DNA of 64,000 nucleotides from Tolypothrix bouteillei VB521301 (GCF_000760695.4 NZ_JHEG04000001.1:8593123-8657122); one strand, 5' to 3'; counted from the first letter of the stretch, positions 45,248 to 55,085 are shown. The notes: generated from the sequence alone by a model not told the origin. A program made the numbers and translations.

Positions 45248-45715
45248 TTACCGTCCGGGAAGCCGCACCTTCACCTCTTGGAGCACCCAACCGTTGCCGT
45301 CTGGATCGCTGAATGAGGCATAGGAGGCATAGTCGCGACGTTTCGGATCGGGACCACTTAAGCGTCCTTCAGTTCCGGCATGGTGGAATATCCCTCCGAT
45401 GTCGTGGAACACCTCACTCACCTCGACACCCCGATCCACCAATTCGGCACGGGCTGCGGAGATGTCGTAAACTATGAGGTACAAACCTTGAACTGAACCG
45501 GGCGCGGCGAAGGTAATTCCTTTACCGAAGATGATTGAGGCTTCCGAACCGCTCGGGGTCAACTGCACCACCCGGAAGTCCTCACTGGTGACAAAGTCAG
45601 CATCGAGTCGCCATCCTAACGTTTCATAGAAGTGCTTGGAGCGATCCACATCAGCAACGGGCAATACTATAACTTCGAGTTTCATGTTTTGAGTGTTTAC
45701 TTGATTGCTGTTCAT
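45248..45715 (-). CDS. VOC family (glyoxalase/bleomycin-resistance-like) protein
   Basis: 155 residues in two beta-alpha-beta-beta-beta units: LEVIVLPVADVDRSKHFYET, LGWRLDADFV, VVQLTPSGSEASIIFGKG, and SYASFSDPDGNGWVLQEVKV. The metal Glu/His positions are partly seen (FSDPDGNGWVLQE). The family includes dioxygenases, glyoxalases and resistance proteins; the substrate is unknown. Its start ATG 45715 is followed by a poly-Asn-type leader. Confidence 0.85.
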   Translation of the reverse strand: MNSNQVNTQNMKLEVIVLPVADVDRSKHFYETLGWRLDADFVTSEDFRVVQLTPSGSEASIIFGKGITFAAPGSVQGLYLIVYDISAARAELVDRGVEVSEVFHDIGGIFHHAGTEGRLSGPDPKRRDYASYASFSDPDGNGWVLQEVKVRLPGR

Positions 45716-46141
45716 CTTGTTCTCCTTGAAATTGGTGAAAAGTGTTGCTCACCTCGATTAACTTCATTCTTCCGCGAGCACTCAATTTAGACCACTCAAG
45801 TTCTTTGAGTTAAAATGCGATTTAATTGTTATTTACTTGAGGAACGCCACCACTCGTGTGCCAGTGGGACAGTGGCGATTGGGATCTCGCTTTACTGTGC
45901 CTTCTACAATTTTTGTACGCTCGCGGAAGAAATACGGTGAACTATGCCGCGTCGGTTCAAAAATTTTTTGGCCAAATCTGGAATGGTGGAATTTGATGTT
46001 GTAGTTCCTAATAGATAAACAAAACCTCGGTCAACTGAAGGTAGGTAAATACCAGCAAAGACAGAGAAACTTCAATTGATTTATATTTAAATGAACTTTT
46101 TATACTAATCCAGACCGCACTGCTTAAAAAGTGGTGCGGTC
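45716..46141. other. Gene-free spacer
   Basis: About 425 bases. GC-richer patches around 45840-45960 show no open frame of note. No RNA, repeat or terminator recognised. Confidence 0.35.
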
Positions 46142-46660
46142 TTATAATTTATGGCATGGATGTTGCAGAGTGCGATCTGTGCGCTCGTACAGTAAGTAGC
46201 GCGGCGATCGCACTCGAAGAAGCGGAAGACAGGGGCGCAATATGCACTCTTTCCAGACAAACAGCACGGCTCTAAGGAATTTTTCTTTCAAGCTTCTTCT
46301 AAAATCCTCTTGATACGCCGTTTTTAGTTCAGCTGTTGTAATGTCCCAGTCCGGTCGGCATTTCCTGAGAAGCGCACGCAGGTCCTGGCGCAGCTCTTCG
46401 AGAGTGGGTCGCCCGAAGAACCAGTAGCCCATGTAGATCTTATAAATGACCAGACCCGGTTCGAGGACAATCGTGTAGGGGATCGTGGGATTGTGGAGAG
46501 GATCGCTGTATTCAGCAATATCGAGGTCTTTTTGGATTTTGCGTCCCGCGTCGGAGAGGAAGGGCCAGTGGGCTCCAACGCCACTGCGATATTCATTTGT
46601 CTCGGTGATGTTGTCGTTTCTGACACCCCAGGCAGGTATCATTAACTGAGCAGCATTGCA
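46142..46660 (-). pseudogene. Peroxiredoxin/redoxin family gene, N-terminal part missing
   Basis: Residues of one frame match the C-terminal half of a redoxin protein: NEYRSGVGAHWPFLSDAGRK, DLDIAEYSDPLHNPTIPYTI, VLEPGLVIYKIYMGYWFFGR, RPTLEELRQDLRALLRKCRP. The peroxidatic-Cys region (FTPGCxxH) is absent: upstream the frame is unrelated sequence that reaches into the STAS gene region. The tail after LKEKF also looks non-native. A truncated gene without the active site. Confidence 0.7.
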
Positions 46661-46676
46661 ACCTTTTTTATCAGCT

Positions 46677-47015
46677 TTAAGTTGTAAGTACTTGACGAGT
46701 AAACTCTTCCCTATCAGTAAAGTGTTCAAAAATACGATCCATCTTAGTCAGTTCAAACAACATTCTGACTTGATCGTTCATGGAGCATATATAAAATTTG
46801 GCGTTACCACTTCGGACAACTTTCATAACTGATATTAAAGCACCTAAACCCGAGCTATCTATAAAGCTCACATTTGATAGATCGAGCAATACAATATCAG
46901 TTTTATCAGTCATAATATCTTGGACTTCACGGCGTAGTTCATTACTGCTACTACGGTTTAAAATACCGTAAGGTTGAAGGACTTTAACAATAGAATTCAT
47001 ACTCTTATTACTCAT
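46677..47015 (-). CDS. STAS-domain anti-sigma-factor antagonist
   Basis: 112 residues, one STAS domain: VKVLQPYGILNRSSSNELRR, DIVLLDLSNVSFIDSSGLGA and KFYICSMNDQVRMLF. The phosphorylatable Ser sits in DSSGLG. In partner switching, the unphosphorylated antagonist binds an RsbW-type kinase and frees its client. It follows the cellulose-synthase-like gene by 92 bp on the same strand, and a matching kinase and phosphatase lie ~14 kb away in this window. ATG 47000 is an alternative start. Confidence 0.9.
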   Translation of the reverse strand: MSNKSMNSIVKVLQPYGILNRSSSNELRREVQDIMTDKTDIVLLDLSNVSFIDSSGLGALISVMKVVRSGNAKFYICSMNDQVRMLFELTKMDRIFEHFTDREEFTRQVLTT

Positions 47016-47107
47016 TTATGTTTTGTGTAGCAAGATTCATTTTTGAATCACTAAAATTTGAGATTATATTTTGGCATTATTTTAGTAAATTCTGCAATAT
47101 TTATCAG

Positions 47108-49105
47108 TTATGTTTCTGATTTTGGTTGCCAGAAAGATGCACGTATAACAGACCATAAAAGTGATAAATTATAAACAGCCCAAACACTATTTAGTAGATA
47201 AAGCCAAGGATGATTGAGATGACCTGTAGCAAAGCGAGCAAGACACCAAAATATTCCTAGTATAGTGAGAGAAAAGATAATCAATTGAGGTAAAACAAGA
47301 CTTAAATAAATTCCTGATTGTCTTTGTTTTGGCGTGACTTGGAATTTAATAGGTCTTCCTGAAAATACACTCCATACAGCTTGAATCAATAGAGGAAACA
47401 GTGCTATTGCGTACTGTTCTGAACGCCAGACTTCACTAGCTGAAATACCCCAAGTAGCAGCCAATAATGTTAAACGATTGACAACAAAAGCAGGAAAAAA
47501 GTGAAGGGAGAAATCAATACCATAAGTTTTAACTGGAACAACTTCTGTGAAGAAATAAATAATTGGGCAAGAAATAAAAACAAGAGTAGCAAAACCAGAA
47601 AAGTAGCTGTACATAGTTTTAAAATAGTGTAACCGTTGCCAAAATGTTAGTCCTGGTTTTGTAAGTGGGTTTTCTCTCAAAAGTACTTGAATAGTACCTT
47701 GAGCCCAACGTAGACGTTGTTTTAGCGTAGAACTTAAATCATCTGGTGCCAAACCTTCTGCCAATAGTTCATTATGATAAACTGATTTCCAACCAGCCGC
47801 ATGAAGGCGCATGGCGGTATTCATATCTTCTGTAATACTGTTACTAGATAAACCTCCAACTAATTCAAATTCATTTAAACGTTTTTCATCTTTGGCAAAC
47901 TCATCAGCAAAATTTTGGAGCCCAACACTAATCAGTGCTTCACGCCTCAATACTGCATTTGTTCCTGTGTAAAAAGCAGAATTCATACCATCTTTACCTT
48001 GTTGGATTGGTCCATAAAATAAATTGGCTTGATGTCCAAATGGATCGCCTGGAGGAAGGTTATAAAAATCTTGGCGAGTCTGCACAAAAGCAATTCGATT
48101 TTGTTCGTATTTTCCTGTAAAAACATTGTAGGTATAAAAATATGGCAAAACCCGTTTTAGAAATTGAGGTTTAGGAATATGGTCAGCATCAAGGGTCAAA
48201 ATAAATTCGCCTGTAGTTTCTCCAGAAAAAATGGCGTAATTTAAGTTTCCGGCTTTAGCATGATGAGGTACTCCTTCTGGTTTAGGGCGAGCAATGTAGC
48301 GAAAACGAGTAAGTTCAACTAACTCCAATTCTTTTTGATGAATGTTTTGTTCTAGGATTTGATGTTCGGTGATGAGATGTTCGTTTAAGGTTTTTGTGCG
48401 ATCGCTCGAATTTAACCATAGAATAAACTGTCGCAGATTCTCTAAAAACGTAGTGGTTGTTCGATCGGCACTTTGAGCCTGTTCTGCTGATAAATCTTGT
48501 AGCCAATGTTCAGCTGCTTGAACATTGGGTGTAAGGTCTTCGAGTTGTTTAAGACGATTTAACAAACAAGAGAGTTCTGTATCAATCCGTTCCGCCTCCT
48601 GCTGTAAGAGTGGCGATTGCAAATCCTCTAAGCAGAGCCTTTCCGCCATAGCCCGCATCGCTGGTGAGTTTCCATCATCCAGTACGTAAACCCGTAGTTT
48701 TGTTGGTAGGTAATCTATTGCTAAAGCCGCCTTAGCTGTCTTTTCAACAATTTCCGGAGGCTCGTTGTAACACGTTATGAATACATCTACATTTGGCAAA
48801 TGAGAAGTGGGGATGAGTGGTTTCATGCGCTCAAGAGACTTAACCTCTCGAACTATAGGACGCCACAGCCCAATCACAAACATCACTCCACCGAAATAGC
48901 TATAAATTTCTGCTAACAACAAAGGAACAGAAAGCCACAGCGCATCAAAGTTAATGGAATGGGTGATGCGCCATTGCAAATACCAAGCACCTAAAATGAG
49001 ATTAATTTCTGCTAAATAACGAAATAGCAGGGTTCTTTTTCTCAACTTTGAGCGGCTGTTTCCAGAGAAGGAGAATGAATTGTCAAAAGAAGAAACTGAA
49101 GCCAT
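47108..49105 (-). CDS. Cellulose-synthase-like glycosyltransferase (GT2)
   Basis: 665 residues. Membrane helices flank a GT2 catalytic core: D in VYVLDDGNSPAM (~D143), DAD (TLDADHI, ~306-308), TED (SITEDMNTAMRLHAAGWK, ~425-427) and QRLRWAQG (~463-470), as in bacterial cellulose synthases. Two helices precede and about five follow the core. A ~120-residue insert (~155-270), Leu/Glu/Gln-rich and probably coiled coil (EAERIDTELSCLLNRLKQLE), lies between the first Asp and DAD, unusual for BcsA. No C-terminal PilZ domain. It polymerises a beta-glucan (probably cellulose-like) from UDP-sugar across the inner membrane. 19 bp after the first DUF3131 gene. Confidence 0.92.
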   Translation of the reverse strand: MASVSSFDNSFSFSGNSRSKLRKRTLLFRYLAEINLILGAWYLQWRITHSINFDALWLSVPLLLAEIYSYFGGVMFVIGLWRPIVREVKSLERMKPLIPTSHLPNVDVFITCYNEPPEIVEKTAKAALAIDYLPTKLRVYVLDDGNSPAMRAMAERLCLEDLQSPLLQQEAERIDTELSCLLNRLKQLEDLTPNVQAAEHWLQDLSAEQAQSADRTTTTFLENLRQFILWLNSSDRTKTLNEHLITEHQILEQNIHQKELELVELTRFRYIARPKPEGVPHHAKAGNLNYAIFSGETTGEFILTLDADHIPKPQFLKRVLPYFYTYNVFTGKYEQNRIAFVQTRQDFYNLPPGDPFGHQANLFYGPIQQGKDGMNSAFYTGTNAVLRREALISVGLQNFADEFAKDEKRLNEFELVGGLSSNSITEDMNTAMRLHAAGWKSVYHNELLAEGLAPDDLSSTLKQRLRWAQGTIQVLLRENPLTKPGLTFWQRLHYFKTMYSYFSGFATLVFISCPIIYFFTEVVPVKTYGIDFSLHFFPAFVVNRLTLLAATWGISASEVWRSEQYAIALFPLLIQAVWSVFSGRPIKFQVTPKQRQSGIYLSLVLPQLIIFSLTILGIFWCLARFATGHLNHPWLYLLNSVWAVYNLSLLWSVIRASFWQPKSET

Positions 49106-49124
49106 TATTGCACCTGAAATAAAA

Positions 49125-50714
49125 TTAAAAAACTAGAGGACGTTCGCCTCTTGCTTGGTAGAGCAAACTTTCTAGAACAACCGCATTTGTATTAACATTA
49201 ACAGAGGCATTCACCCCAAGAGTTTTATTTTCGTATTGTCCCGAAAAGTAGCCACGTTTTTTGTCGGTTAAATTCTGAACAAAATCTCGTAATATTTTTG
49301 TGTAGGGGTCTTTTGGCATTAAAGCAAACCAAGAAAAGGCGGCTTTAGTGCTAAGAAACCGCAATTGAGAATAAACTTTACCCCTAGTGTTTGCAACATT
49401 CCAAGCTTGGTCGTTAGCGTAAACACTGTAATAGAGAAAGTAGGGTGGACGATCTAAAGAATCTTCATTAACAGCCGTTAAGATCCCAGTACGTTTAAAC
49501 CTTTGTACTTGCACTTGCAAGAGATTCCGGACTTGAGGCTGAATAGTATCTGACCAGCCCAATTCTAACCCCCAAAGTAAATAAGGGTCATTTGTCAAGT
49601 AGTTTGTAGCCCCAGAATTTTTAAAATTGCGTTGGTCTACTTGTAAGGAAATTCCATCTATTTCAACCGTCTTAACTGGTGGATTGTAGATAGCATTTGG
49701 GGCGTTAATATTCCATAGCTTTAAACTCAAAGCAGCATATTGTTCATAACCAAAGCGTCCTTCTTGCACCTCCAAAATTTGTTCGCCTGTTCCTGTAATG
49801 GCACCATTTAACCAACCATCCTTGACAAGTTTAAACAGATTCCAACTAGCAACAATTCGGTTTATGCGATCGCGATATTCAGGGTAATGAGTCCGTAAAA
49901 CGTGCAATCCCAACAAAAATCTTGCCATATCCAACACTGACCAACCACTTCTACCCTTAGGGTCTGGTTTGTCATTAAGTTGACGCATTTGAGCAGTATG
50001 GGTACTGTACGCTTTATTAGGCAACCCAGTTGTAGGAAGTGGTAAATTTTCTAATGTCCGCAGCAAAGTATTGACGCGCTGTTGAAACACGTCTTGCGGC
50101 ACTAACCCCAACTGTCTAGCCGCATGAATTCCCAAGATAGCGCTACCTTGATCCCACCAAGTCGTCCAGGGTAAGTTGTCCACAGAATTCACCAAACCCG
50201 TTTGAGGATTCCAATTTCTCTCAAAATACTTCCAAGCTTGTCGGGCAGCTTCAATATCAGCTGCATGAGTAAGTTTTAGAGGTAACTTTTTTTGAGAAGA
50301 CAACGGAATAGGTTCAGCAACCGATGGTTGCGATCTTAGGGGTGTAGGGGTGTAGGGGTGTAGGGGTGTAAGGGGTTCAGAAACCGCTGGTTGTGGTCGT
50401 GTTGGTGGAATTAGGGGTGTAGGGGGTTCAGAAGACGATGATGAGTTAGAGCCAGGGTTAAAATTATCAGGAGCAGCAATAATAAACTTCTTCTCCTTCA
50501 CAACATCACTCATCTTCTTCTCTTCTTCTTTTGTGTCTTTAGCGCCTTGCCTGCGGTACCCTACGGAAGTGTGGTTCCTGAAATCAAGCATTTTGGAGTC
50601 AGAACGAGCGTAAAAAGAGGGGATAGTAGAGTGAGATCCGATCGCAGCATCTTGCCCCACTCCTGTTGTTACATACAGCGTTGATTGCAGAATCACATTG
50701 ATTACCCCTACCAT
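49125..50714 (-). CDS. DUF3131 protein (single domain)
   Basis: 529 residues. After a possible short signal-like N-terminus (VINVILQSTLYVTTGVG) come a basic segment, AAPDNFNPG, a Pro/Ser-rich linker (~90-155) and one DUF3131 domain (~160-530): ARQAWKYFERNWNPQTG, WDQGSAILGIHAARQL, VQEGRFGYEQYAALSLKLWN, PPYFLYYSVYANDQAW, FLSTKAAFSW and a VLESLLYQARGERPL end. The family is thought to fold as an (alpha/alpha)6 toroid related to glycoside hydrolases, inferred here from the Trp/Asp pattern. The start is uncertain; ATG 50714 is chosen, with GTG 50720 and ATG 50510 region alternatives. Confidence 0.8.
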   Translation of the reverse strand: MVGVINVILQSTLYVTTGVGQDAAIGSHSTIPSFYARSDSKMLDFRNHTSVGYRRQGAKDTKEEEKKMSDVVKEKKFIIAAPDNFNPGSNSSSSSEPPTPLIPPTRPQPAVSEPLTPLHPYTPTPLRSQPSVAEPIPLSSQKKLPLKLTHAADIEAARQAWKYFERNWNPQTGLVNSVDNLPWTTWWDQGSAILGIHAARQLGLVPQDVFQQRVNTLLRTLENLPLPTTGLPNKAYSTHTAQMRQLNDKPDPKGRSGWSVLDMARFLLGLHVLRTHYPEYRDRINRIVASWNLFKLVKDGWLNGAITGTGEQILEVQEGRFGYEQYAALSLKLWNINAPNAIYNPPVKTVEIDGISLQVDQRNFKNSGATNYLTNDPYLLWGLELGWSDTIQPQVRNLLQVQVQRFKRTGILTAVNEDSLDRPPYFLYYSVYANDQAWNVANTRGKVYSQLRFLSTKAAFSWFALMPKDPYTKILRDFVQNLTDKKRGYFSGQYENKTLGVNASVNVNTNAVVLESLLYQARGERPLVF

Positions 50715-50806
50715 GAGCACTTGTATAATCCCCCTGTCCTACAAACTCAGTATTCCCAAGATAAAGGTCTAAATATCAATCTAAACTCAGGTTTGTTTGT
50801 AGAGAA

Positions 50807-53608
50807 CTACGAACCTAAACCAACTTCTGAAACCCAATAACTTTCAGAACCATTAGAAATCCATTTCGCTTTTTGCGTAGCGCTACTTGGTAAACCCCGA
50901 CCAGAATTTCCCTTAACAACAGCTTGCCACCAAGGAGAGTTTATAGATGTCAAAGGACGGATAAGAGGCTGTCGATTTGTAACTGCATATAGTAAAGATT
51001 CGAGAACCATACTATTGGTACTACCCGTAAAACCAACAGCTGTTTTACCTGTGGCTTCATAAAAGCCTTCATAAAAACCTGTAAGGGGGTTATATAAGTC
51101 AGTGACTCCTCGCAATAATTCTTGAGCATAACTATCTTGTGGGAATAACGCGTAGTAAGCAAAAGCCAGAGCTGTACTTACCACTCGTCCCTTTGCAACA
51201 GGTTGACCGTCATCCCCCAAAGCTACCCAAGCATTTCCCTTCCCAACAATGGTGCTGTGAACAGTGTAGGGCTTACGGTCAATGAGAGTGGTACCTGCTG
51301 CGGTAAGGGTGTTAGTGCGACGGTAGCGTTCGGCTTGAGCTTTGAGAATTGGCTGCAAGAGTGCTTGCATTTGCGGATCTATACCAAACTCTAAACCATA
51401 AAGTAAGAACGGATTGCTCACAGTATATTGGTTTGCGTTGGAATTTGTATTCGATCGCTTGCGCTGAATAGGCACTTTTACTCCTTCCACCAAAGCGGTT
51501 TGATATTCACCCCCAACAGCAGACTGACCTACATTAAAGCCCCATAATTGAAAAGCACGAGCGGCATATTCCTCGTAACCCAAGCGGGTTTCTGGATTGA
51601 CTCTTGTCAGTACTCGTCCATTGTTATCTTTCGTAGTTGTAGCACTAGAGAGAACACCATCCCGCACCACTCGCAAGTACGACCAATCCAAAACAATTCT
51701 ATCTACAACTTCTGTATACTCCGGGTAATAACTTTTTAAGTTATACAGTGCTGCTAAAATCCGTCCTACATCTAAAGAAGACCAGCCCGTTCCTTGTGGA
51801 ACAGGATTTCCACCATAATCAACTGGTTCTAAAGTGCGAGTATCATAACCGCGATTTGGTAACTCTCCTGCAAAAAGAGACAACTTGGTCAAAGCACCCA
51901 AAAGATGCCTGGTACGCCGATCGAATTCTTGAGCAGAAATGATGTCCAGGGTTCGCGCTGCATGGAGTGCTGTAAGATAATCTCCCAAACCCCATAAAGT
52001 TATGCCTTTAAAATCGCTGCGATCGTCTACTAACCCACTCTTTGAGTGATAATTGGCTTGAAAGTAATGCCATGCAGCTTCTGCGTAGCGCCGTTCAACA
52101 AGAGTCAGAGGTCGAACAAGTTTGATTTTGGAGGATGGCGCTTTACGGCTGACAGGTGGAATAGGCGCAACAGTAACCTCTACAATTTTTGGAGTGGTCG
52201 CAGCACTGCTTGTTGGCGTTGTTGTTTGAGATGGGGCGCTAGTAACAGAGGAAGTATTACCACTGGGCTGTGGAGCTGCTACGTTAGTAGAACTAGAACC
52301 AATTAAAGGACGGTTTCCCCTGGCTTTGTAGTACAAAATTTCCAAAATAAGCCCATTAGTATTACCAGTCAAAGCTTTATTTGGTTGCTTTGTTTCTTCA
52401 TAAATACCTGCATAGTAACCATTGTTATCTGGACTGCGGAGGTCTTTTAGAGCATCAAAAACTTTTTGAGCATAGGCATTATCTGGGAAAAGATAGCGCC
52501 AACCGAAAGCCGCCTTGGTGCTAATGCTGCGTAATTGAGGATACGGTTGATTTGTATCTGTAATAGTTGCCCAAGATACACCATTGGCATAAACCGTGTT
52601 ATAGAGAAAATAAGGCTCCCGGTCAATATTGTCTTCTGTCACAGCCGTCAGCTGACCGATGGCTTCATAGCGCCGCTTTTGCACCTCTAACACCCTAGCC
52701 GCATAATCAGCTAACTCTCCTTGTAAGCCAAACTCAATTCCATCTAATATATATGACTCACTAACAATGTAATTATTAGCGTTAGTAGTCTGAAAGTCAC
52801 GAGTATCAACTGGAATTTGGATACCGTTAATTTCTACTAACTTAAAAGGTTTTAAATCGATCGCCTTAGGTACTTTAAAGCCCCATAGTTCAAAACCTCT
52901 AGCAGCATACTCCTCATAGCCCAATCTTCCCTCTTGTACTAAAAGTGTACTATTATCGGGAAGCACTAAGGCTCCCTGCATTCGTTCGTCTTTGATTGCT
53001 TTTCCTAATTGCCACTTAGCTAAAATTCCCTCGATCCAATCTCCATATTGAGGGTGACAAGTGCGAATCACATCAAATGCTGCCAGTATGCGACCAATAT
53101 CTAACGCTGACCAACCAATACCCCTTTCAATAGGATTGTTGCCATAATCAACCAACTGTCCAGTAGCTACGTTATAGACTTTATTTGGTAAAGCATCGTC
53201 AAATAGCTTTAAATTGCCGATGGTGGTTAAAAACTTATTCAAGCGGGTGTCAAAGTCTTTTTGGTCAGTTAAATTTAACCATCGTGCCGCATTAAGCGCC
53301 ATTAAGTAATTCCCTATATCCCAAAGTGTACCTGAGGGATAACCGCCAGTCGAATTGGTAAATCCTGTTGTTGGCTGGTAGTTGGTGACAAAATATTGCC
53401 AAGCAGCACGAGCGTAGGTTTGTTCTTCTGGTGTAAGAGGTGCTGTTATGATGCTACAGCTGTTGGAATTCCCAGGAACCATTGGATTTTGGCTAAAAGT
53501 TGGAGTCGGGAAATAGAACCAACATTGCGTCAAAACTCCAATCAGGAATAGCGCAATCCATCTCAACAGTTTTTGTTTGTGAAACTTGCTAAATATATTG
53601 AGTAACAT
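50807..53608 (-). CDS. Protein with two tandem DUF3131 domains
   Basis: 933 residues with a signal anchor (WIALFLIGVLTQCWFYF). Domain 1 is ~64-432 (ARAAWQYFVTNYQPTTGFTN, TLWDIGNYLMALNAARW, QEGRLGYEEYAARGFELWG, EPYFLYNTVYANGVSW) and domain 2 ~506-885 (AEAAWHYFQANYHSKSGLVD, ETRLGYEEYAARAFQLWG), joined by a Ser/Thr/Pro linker. In domain 2 the first Asp of LWDIGNY is Gly (LWGLGDY), so one domain may have lost an active-site acid. Predicted periplasmic. It starts seven bases after the next upstream DUF3131 gene, hence coupled. It may process or guide the growing glucan. Confidence 0.87.
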   Translation of the reverse strand: MLLNIFSKFHKQKLLRWIALFLIGVLTQCWFYFPTPTFSQNPMVPGNSNSCSIITAPLTPEEQTYARAAWQYFVTNYQPTTGFTNSTGGYPSGTLWDIGNYLMALNAARWLNLTDQKDFDTRLNKFLTTIGNLKLFDDALPNKVYNVATGQLVDYGNNPIERGIGWSALDIGRILAAFDVIRTCHPQYGDWIEGILAKWQLGKAIKDERMQGALVLPDNSTLLVQEGRLGYEEYAARGFELWGFKVPKAIDLKPFKLVEINGIQIPVDTRDFQTTNANNYIVSESYILDGIEFGLQGELADYAARVLEVQKRRYEAIGQLTAVTEDNIDREPYFLYNTVYANGVSWATITDTNQPYPQLRSISTKAAFGWRYLFPDNAYAQKVFDALKDLRSPDNNGYYAGIYEETKQPNKALTGNTNGLILEILYYKARGNRPLIGSSSTNVAAPQPSGNTSSVTSAPSQTTTPTSSAATTPKIVEVTVAPIPPVSRKAPSSKIKLVRPLTLVERRYAEAAWHYFQANYHSKSGLVDDRSDFKGITLWGLGDYLTALHAARTLDIISAQEFDRRTRHLLGALTKLSLFAGELPNRGYDTRTLEPVDYGGNPVPQGTGWSSLDVGRILAALYNLKSYYPEYTEVVDRIVLDWSYLRVVRDGVLSSATTTKDNNGRVLTRVNPETRLGYEEYAARAFQLWGFNVGQSAVGGEYQTALVEGVKVPIQRKRSNTNSNANQYTVSNPFLLYGLEFGIDPQMQALLQPILKAQAERYRRTNTLTAAGTTLIDRKPYTVHSTIVGKGNAWVALGDDGQPVAKGRVVSTALAFAYYALFPQDSYAQELLRGVTDLYNPLTGFYEGFYEATGKTAVGFTGSTNSMVLESLLYAVTNRQPLIRPLTSINSPWWQAVVKGNSGRGLPSSATQKAKWISNGSESYWVSEVGLGS

Positions 53609-53615
53609 TGTGCAA

Positions 53616-55085
53616 TTAAGGGGTTGAATTGGAAGATAAATGCAGCGGTTCTACTCCAGCCCAAACAGTCAATGGCTGCCCTACTTTTTTATAAAGTAAG
53701 CTTTCAAGAATTACACCATTATTATTAGCAGTTAGGGCTTTATTCGGTTGATTTAGAGACTCATAAAAACCGTTGTACCAACCATCTTTGGACTTGAGAT
53801 TTGCTTGAACAAAATCAAATAACTGTTGTGTATAAGTAGTGTTGTAAAGTATGTGCCAGCCTATAGCTGCTTTAGTACTAAGGAAGCGCAAATCGTTGTG
53901 CTTTTGCCGGGTATCTGTGATAGTCGCCCAAGGTTCTCCGTTGACAAACAAACCACTATAAACAAAGTAGGGAGGACGATCCAAATTGTCTTCTGTAACA
54001 GCAGTTAGCTGTTTTGTAGCTTGATAGCGAGCTTCTTGAGCAGCTAAAATTCTGTCAGCATAGGCTTTTGGCAAAGCTTGAAATCCGGTTTCAATACCAT
54101 CTAATATATATGGTTCGCTAAGAACGTAGTTATTCGCGCCTGAGGTTTTATAGTCCCGTTGGTCGTAGGGAACTCCTTGTCCGTAAAGATTAACAAAGGC
54201 AGTATGGGACTGATAATCCAAAGCTTTTTTGACATTTAAGCCCCATAATTTTAGACCGTAAGCTGCATAATTCTCGTAGCCCAAACGACCTTCTTGGTTG
54301 TATTGCTCTTTACCTTGAAGAATCGAAGTGCCGTACATTTGACCGTTTTTAGTGAGGCGTTTGACTTGCCAATACCTCCAGACAGCTTCTGTTTGCGATC
54401 GCAATTGTGGATATTTTGTCCCAACAATCTTAAGCCATATTGCCATCCGCCCCAAGTCTAGGGCTGACCAACCAATTTCTTCCCGTTTTTCCAGTTGACC
54501 GTAATTAACGGGTATAAGTGTTTTTGCGTTATAAACTTTATTAGGAAATTCTTTATTATACAAAGGCATCGTTGCTAGAGTTTTTAACATTGTGCTCATC
54601 TTGGCTTCAAATTCTTTTGTAGAGATAATGTTAAGCTCTCTAGCACTAACCACAGCCGCTATTGCTGCAGCTTGATCCCACATGGTAACTGAAGGAAAGC
54701 TATCGACGGAATTTACCAAACCAGTTTTCTCATTCCAGTTGCGCTGAAAGTACACCCAAGCTTGACGGGCAATGACCTCCTCTTCCTGAGTCAATTTTCC
54801 ACCGCTAGAAGCCACATATATTTTGTTCGTTATTAATTGGTTAGAACTAATAGCTTGACCGGGCAAAACTACCGACTTTGCATCTAGTTCGGCGACTGTT
54901 ACAGCCCGATTCGTGGGGGACGTTGTTTTAGATGTTAGGCTTTCAGGTTGCTGTATGGAAGCAGTTGTAGAAAAATGTTTAGACAAAGCATTGAGCCCAG
55001 CGATCGCAATAACAGCCGTGACAACTCCACCCACTAAAGATAGCATTGACCAACCCTTTGGTGGCGGTTCAAAATCAGAGTTCAT
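53616..55085 (-). CDS. DUF3131 protein with N-terminal membrane anchor
   Basis: 489 residues. One membrane helix near residues 15-35 (MLSLVGGVVTAVIAIAGLNA) after a cytoplasmic-type MNSDFEPPPKG start, then a linker and one DUF3131 domain (~105-475): ARQAWVYFQRNWNEKTGLVN, MWDQAAAIAAVVSARELN, QEGRLGYENYAAYGLKLWG, PPYFVYSGLFVNGEPW, FLSTKAAIGWHI and a VILESLLYK end. The first gene of three in this paralogous set; ATG 55085 is unambiguous. Confidence 0.87.
   Translation of the reverse strand: MNSDFEPPPKGWSMLSLVGGVVTAVIAIAGLNALSKHFSTTASIQQPESLTSKTTSPTNRAVTVAELDAKSVVLPGQAISSNQLITNKIYVASSGGKLTQEEEVIARQAWVYFQRNWNEKTGLVNSVDSFPSVTMWDQAAAIAAVVSARELNIISTKEFEAKMSTMLKTLATMPLYNKEFPNKVYNAKTLIPVNYGQLEKREEIGWSALDLGRMAIWLKIVGTKYPQLRSQTEAVWRYWQVKRLTKNGQMYGTSILQGKEQYNQEGRLGYENYAAYGLKLWGLNVKKALDYQSHTAFVNLYGQGVPYDQRDYKTSGANNYVLSEPYILDGIETGFQALPKAYADRILAAQEARYQATKQLTAVTEDNLDRPPYFVYSGLFVNGEPWATITDTRQKHNDLRFLSTKAAIGWHILYNTTYTQQLFDFVQANLKSKDGWYNGFYESLNQPNKALTANNNGVILESLLYKKVGQPLTVWAGVEPLHLSSNSTP

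Noticed and set aside
46324..46626. 100-codon reverse frame over the peroxiredoxin relic
   Set aside because: It is another frame of the same DNA; the redoxin motifs are in the 46142-46729 frame.
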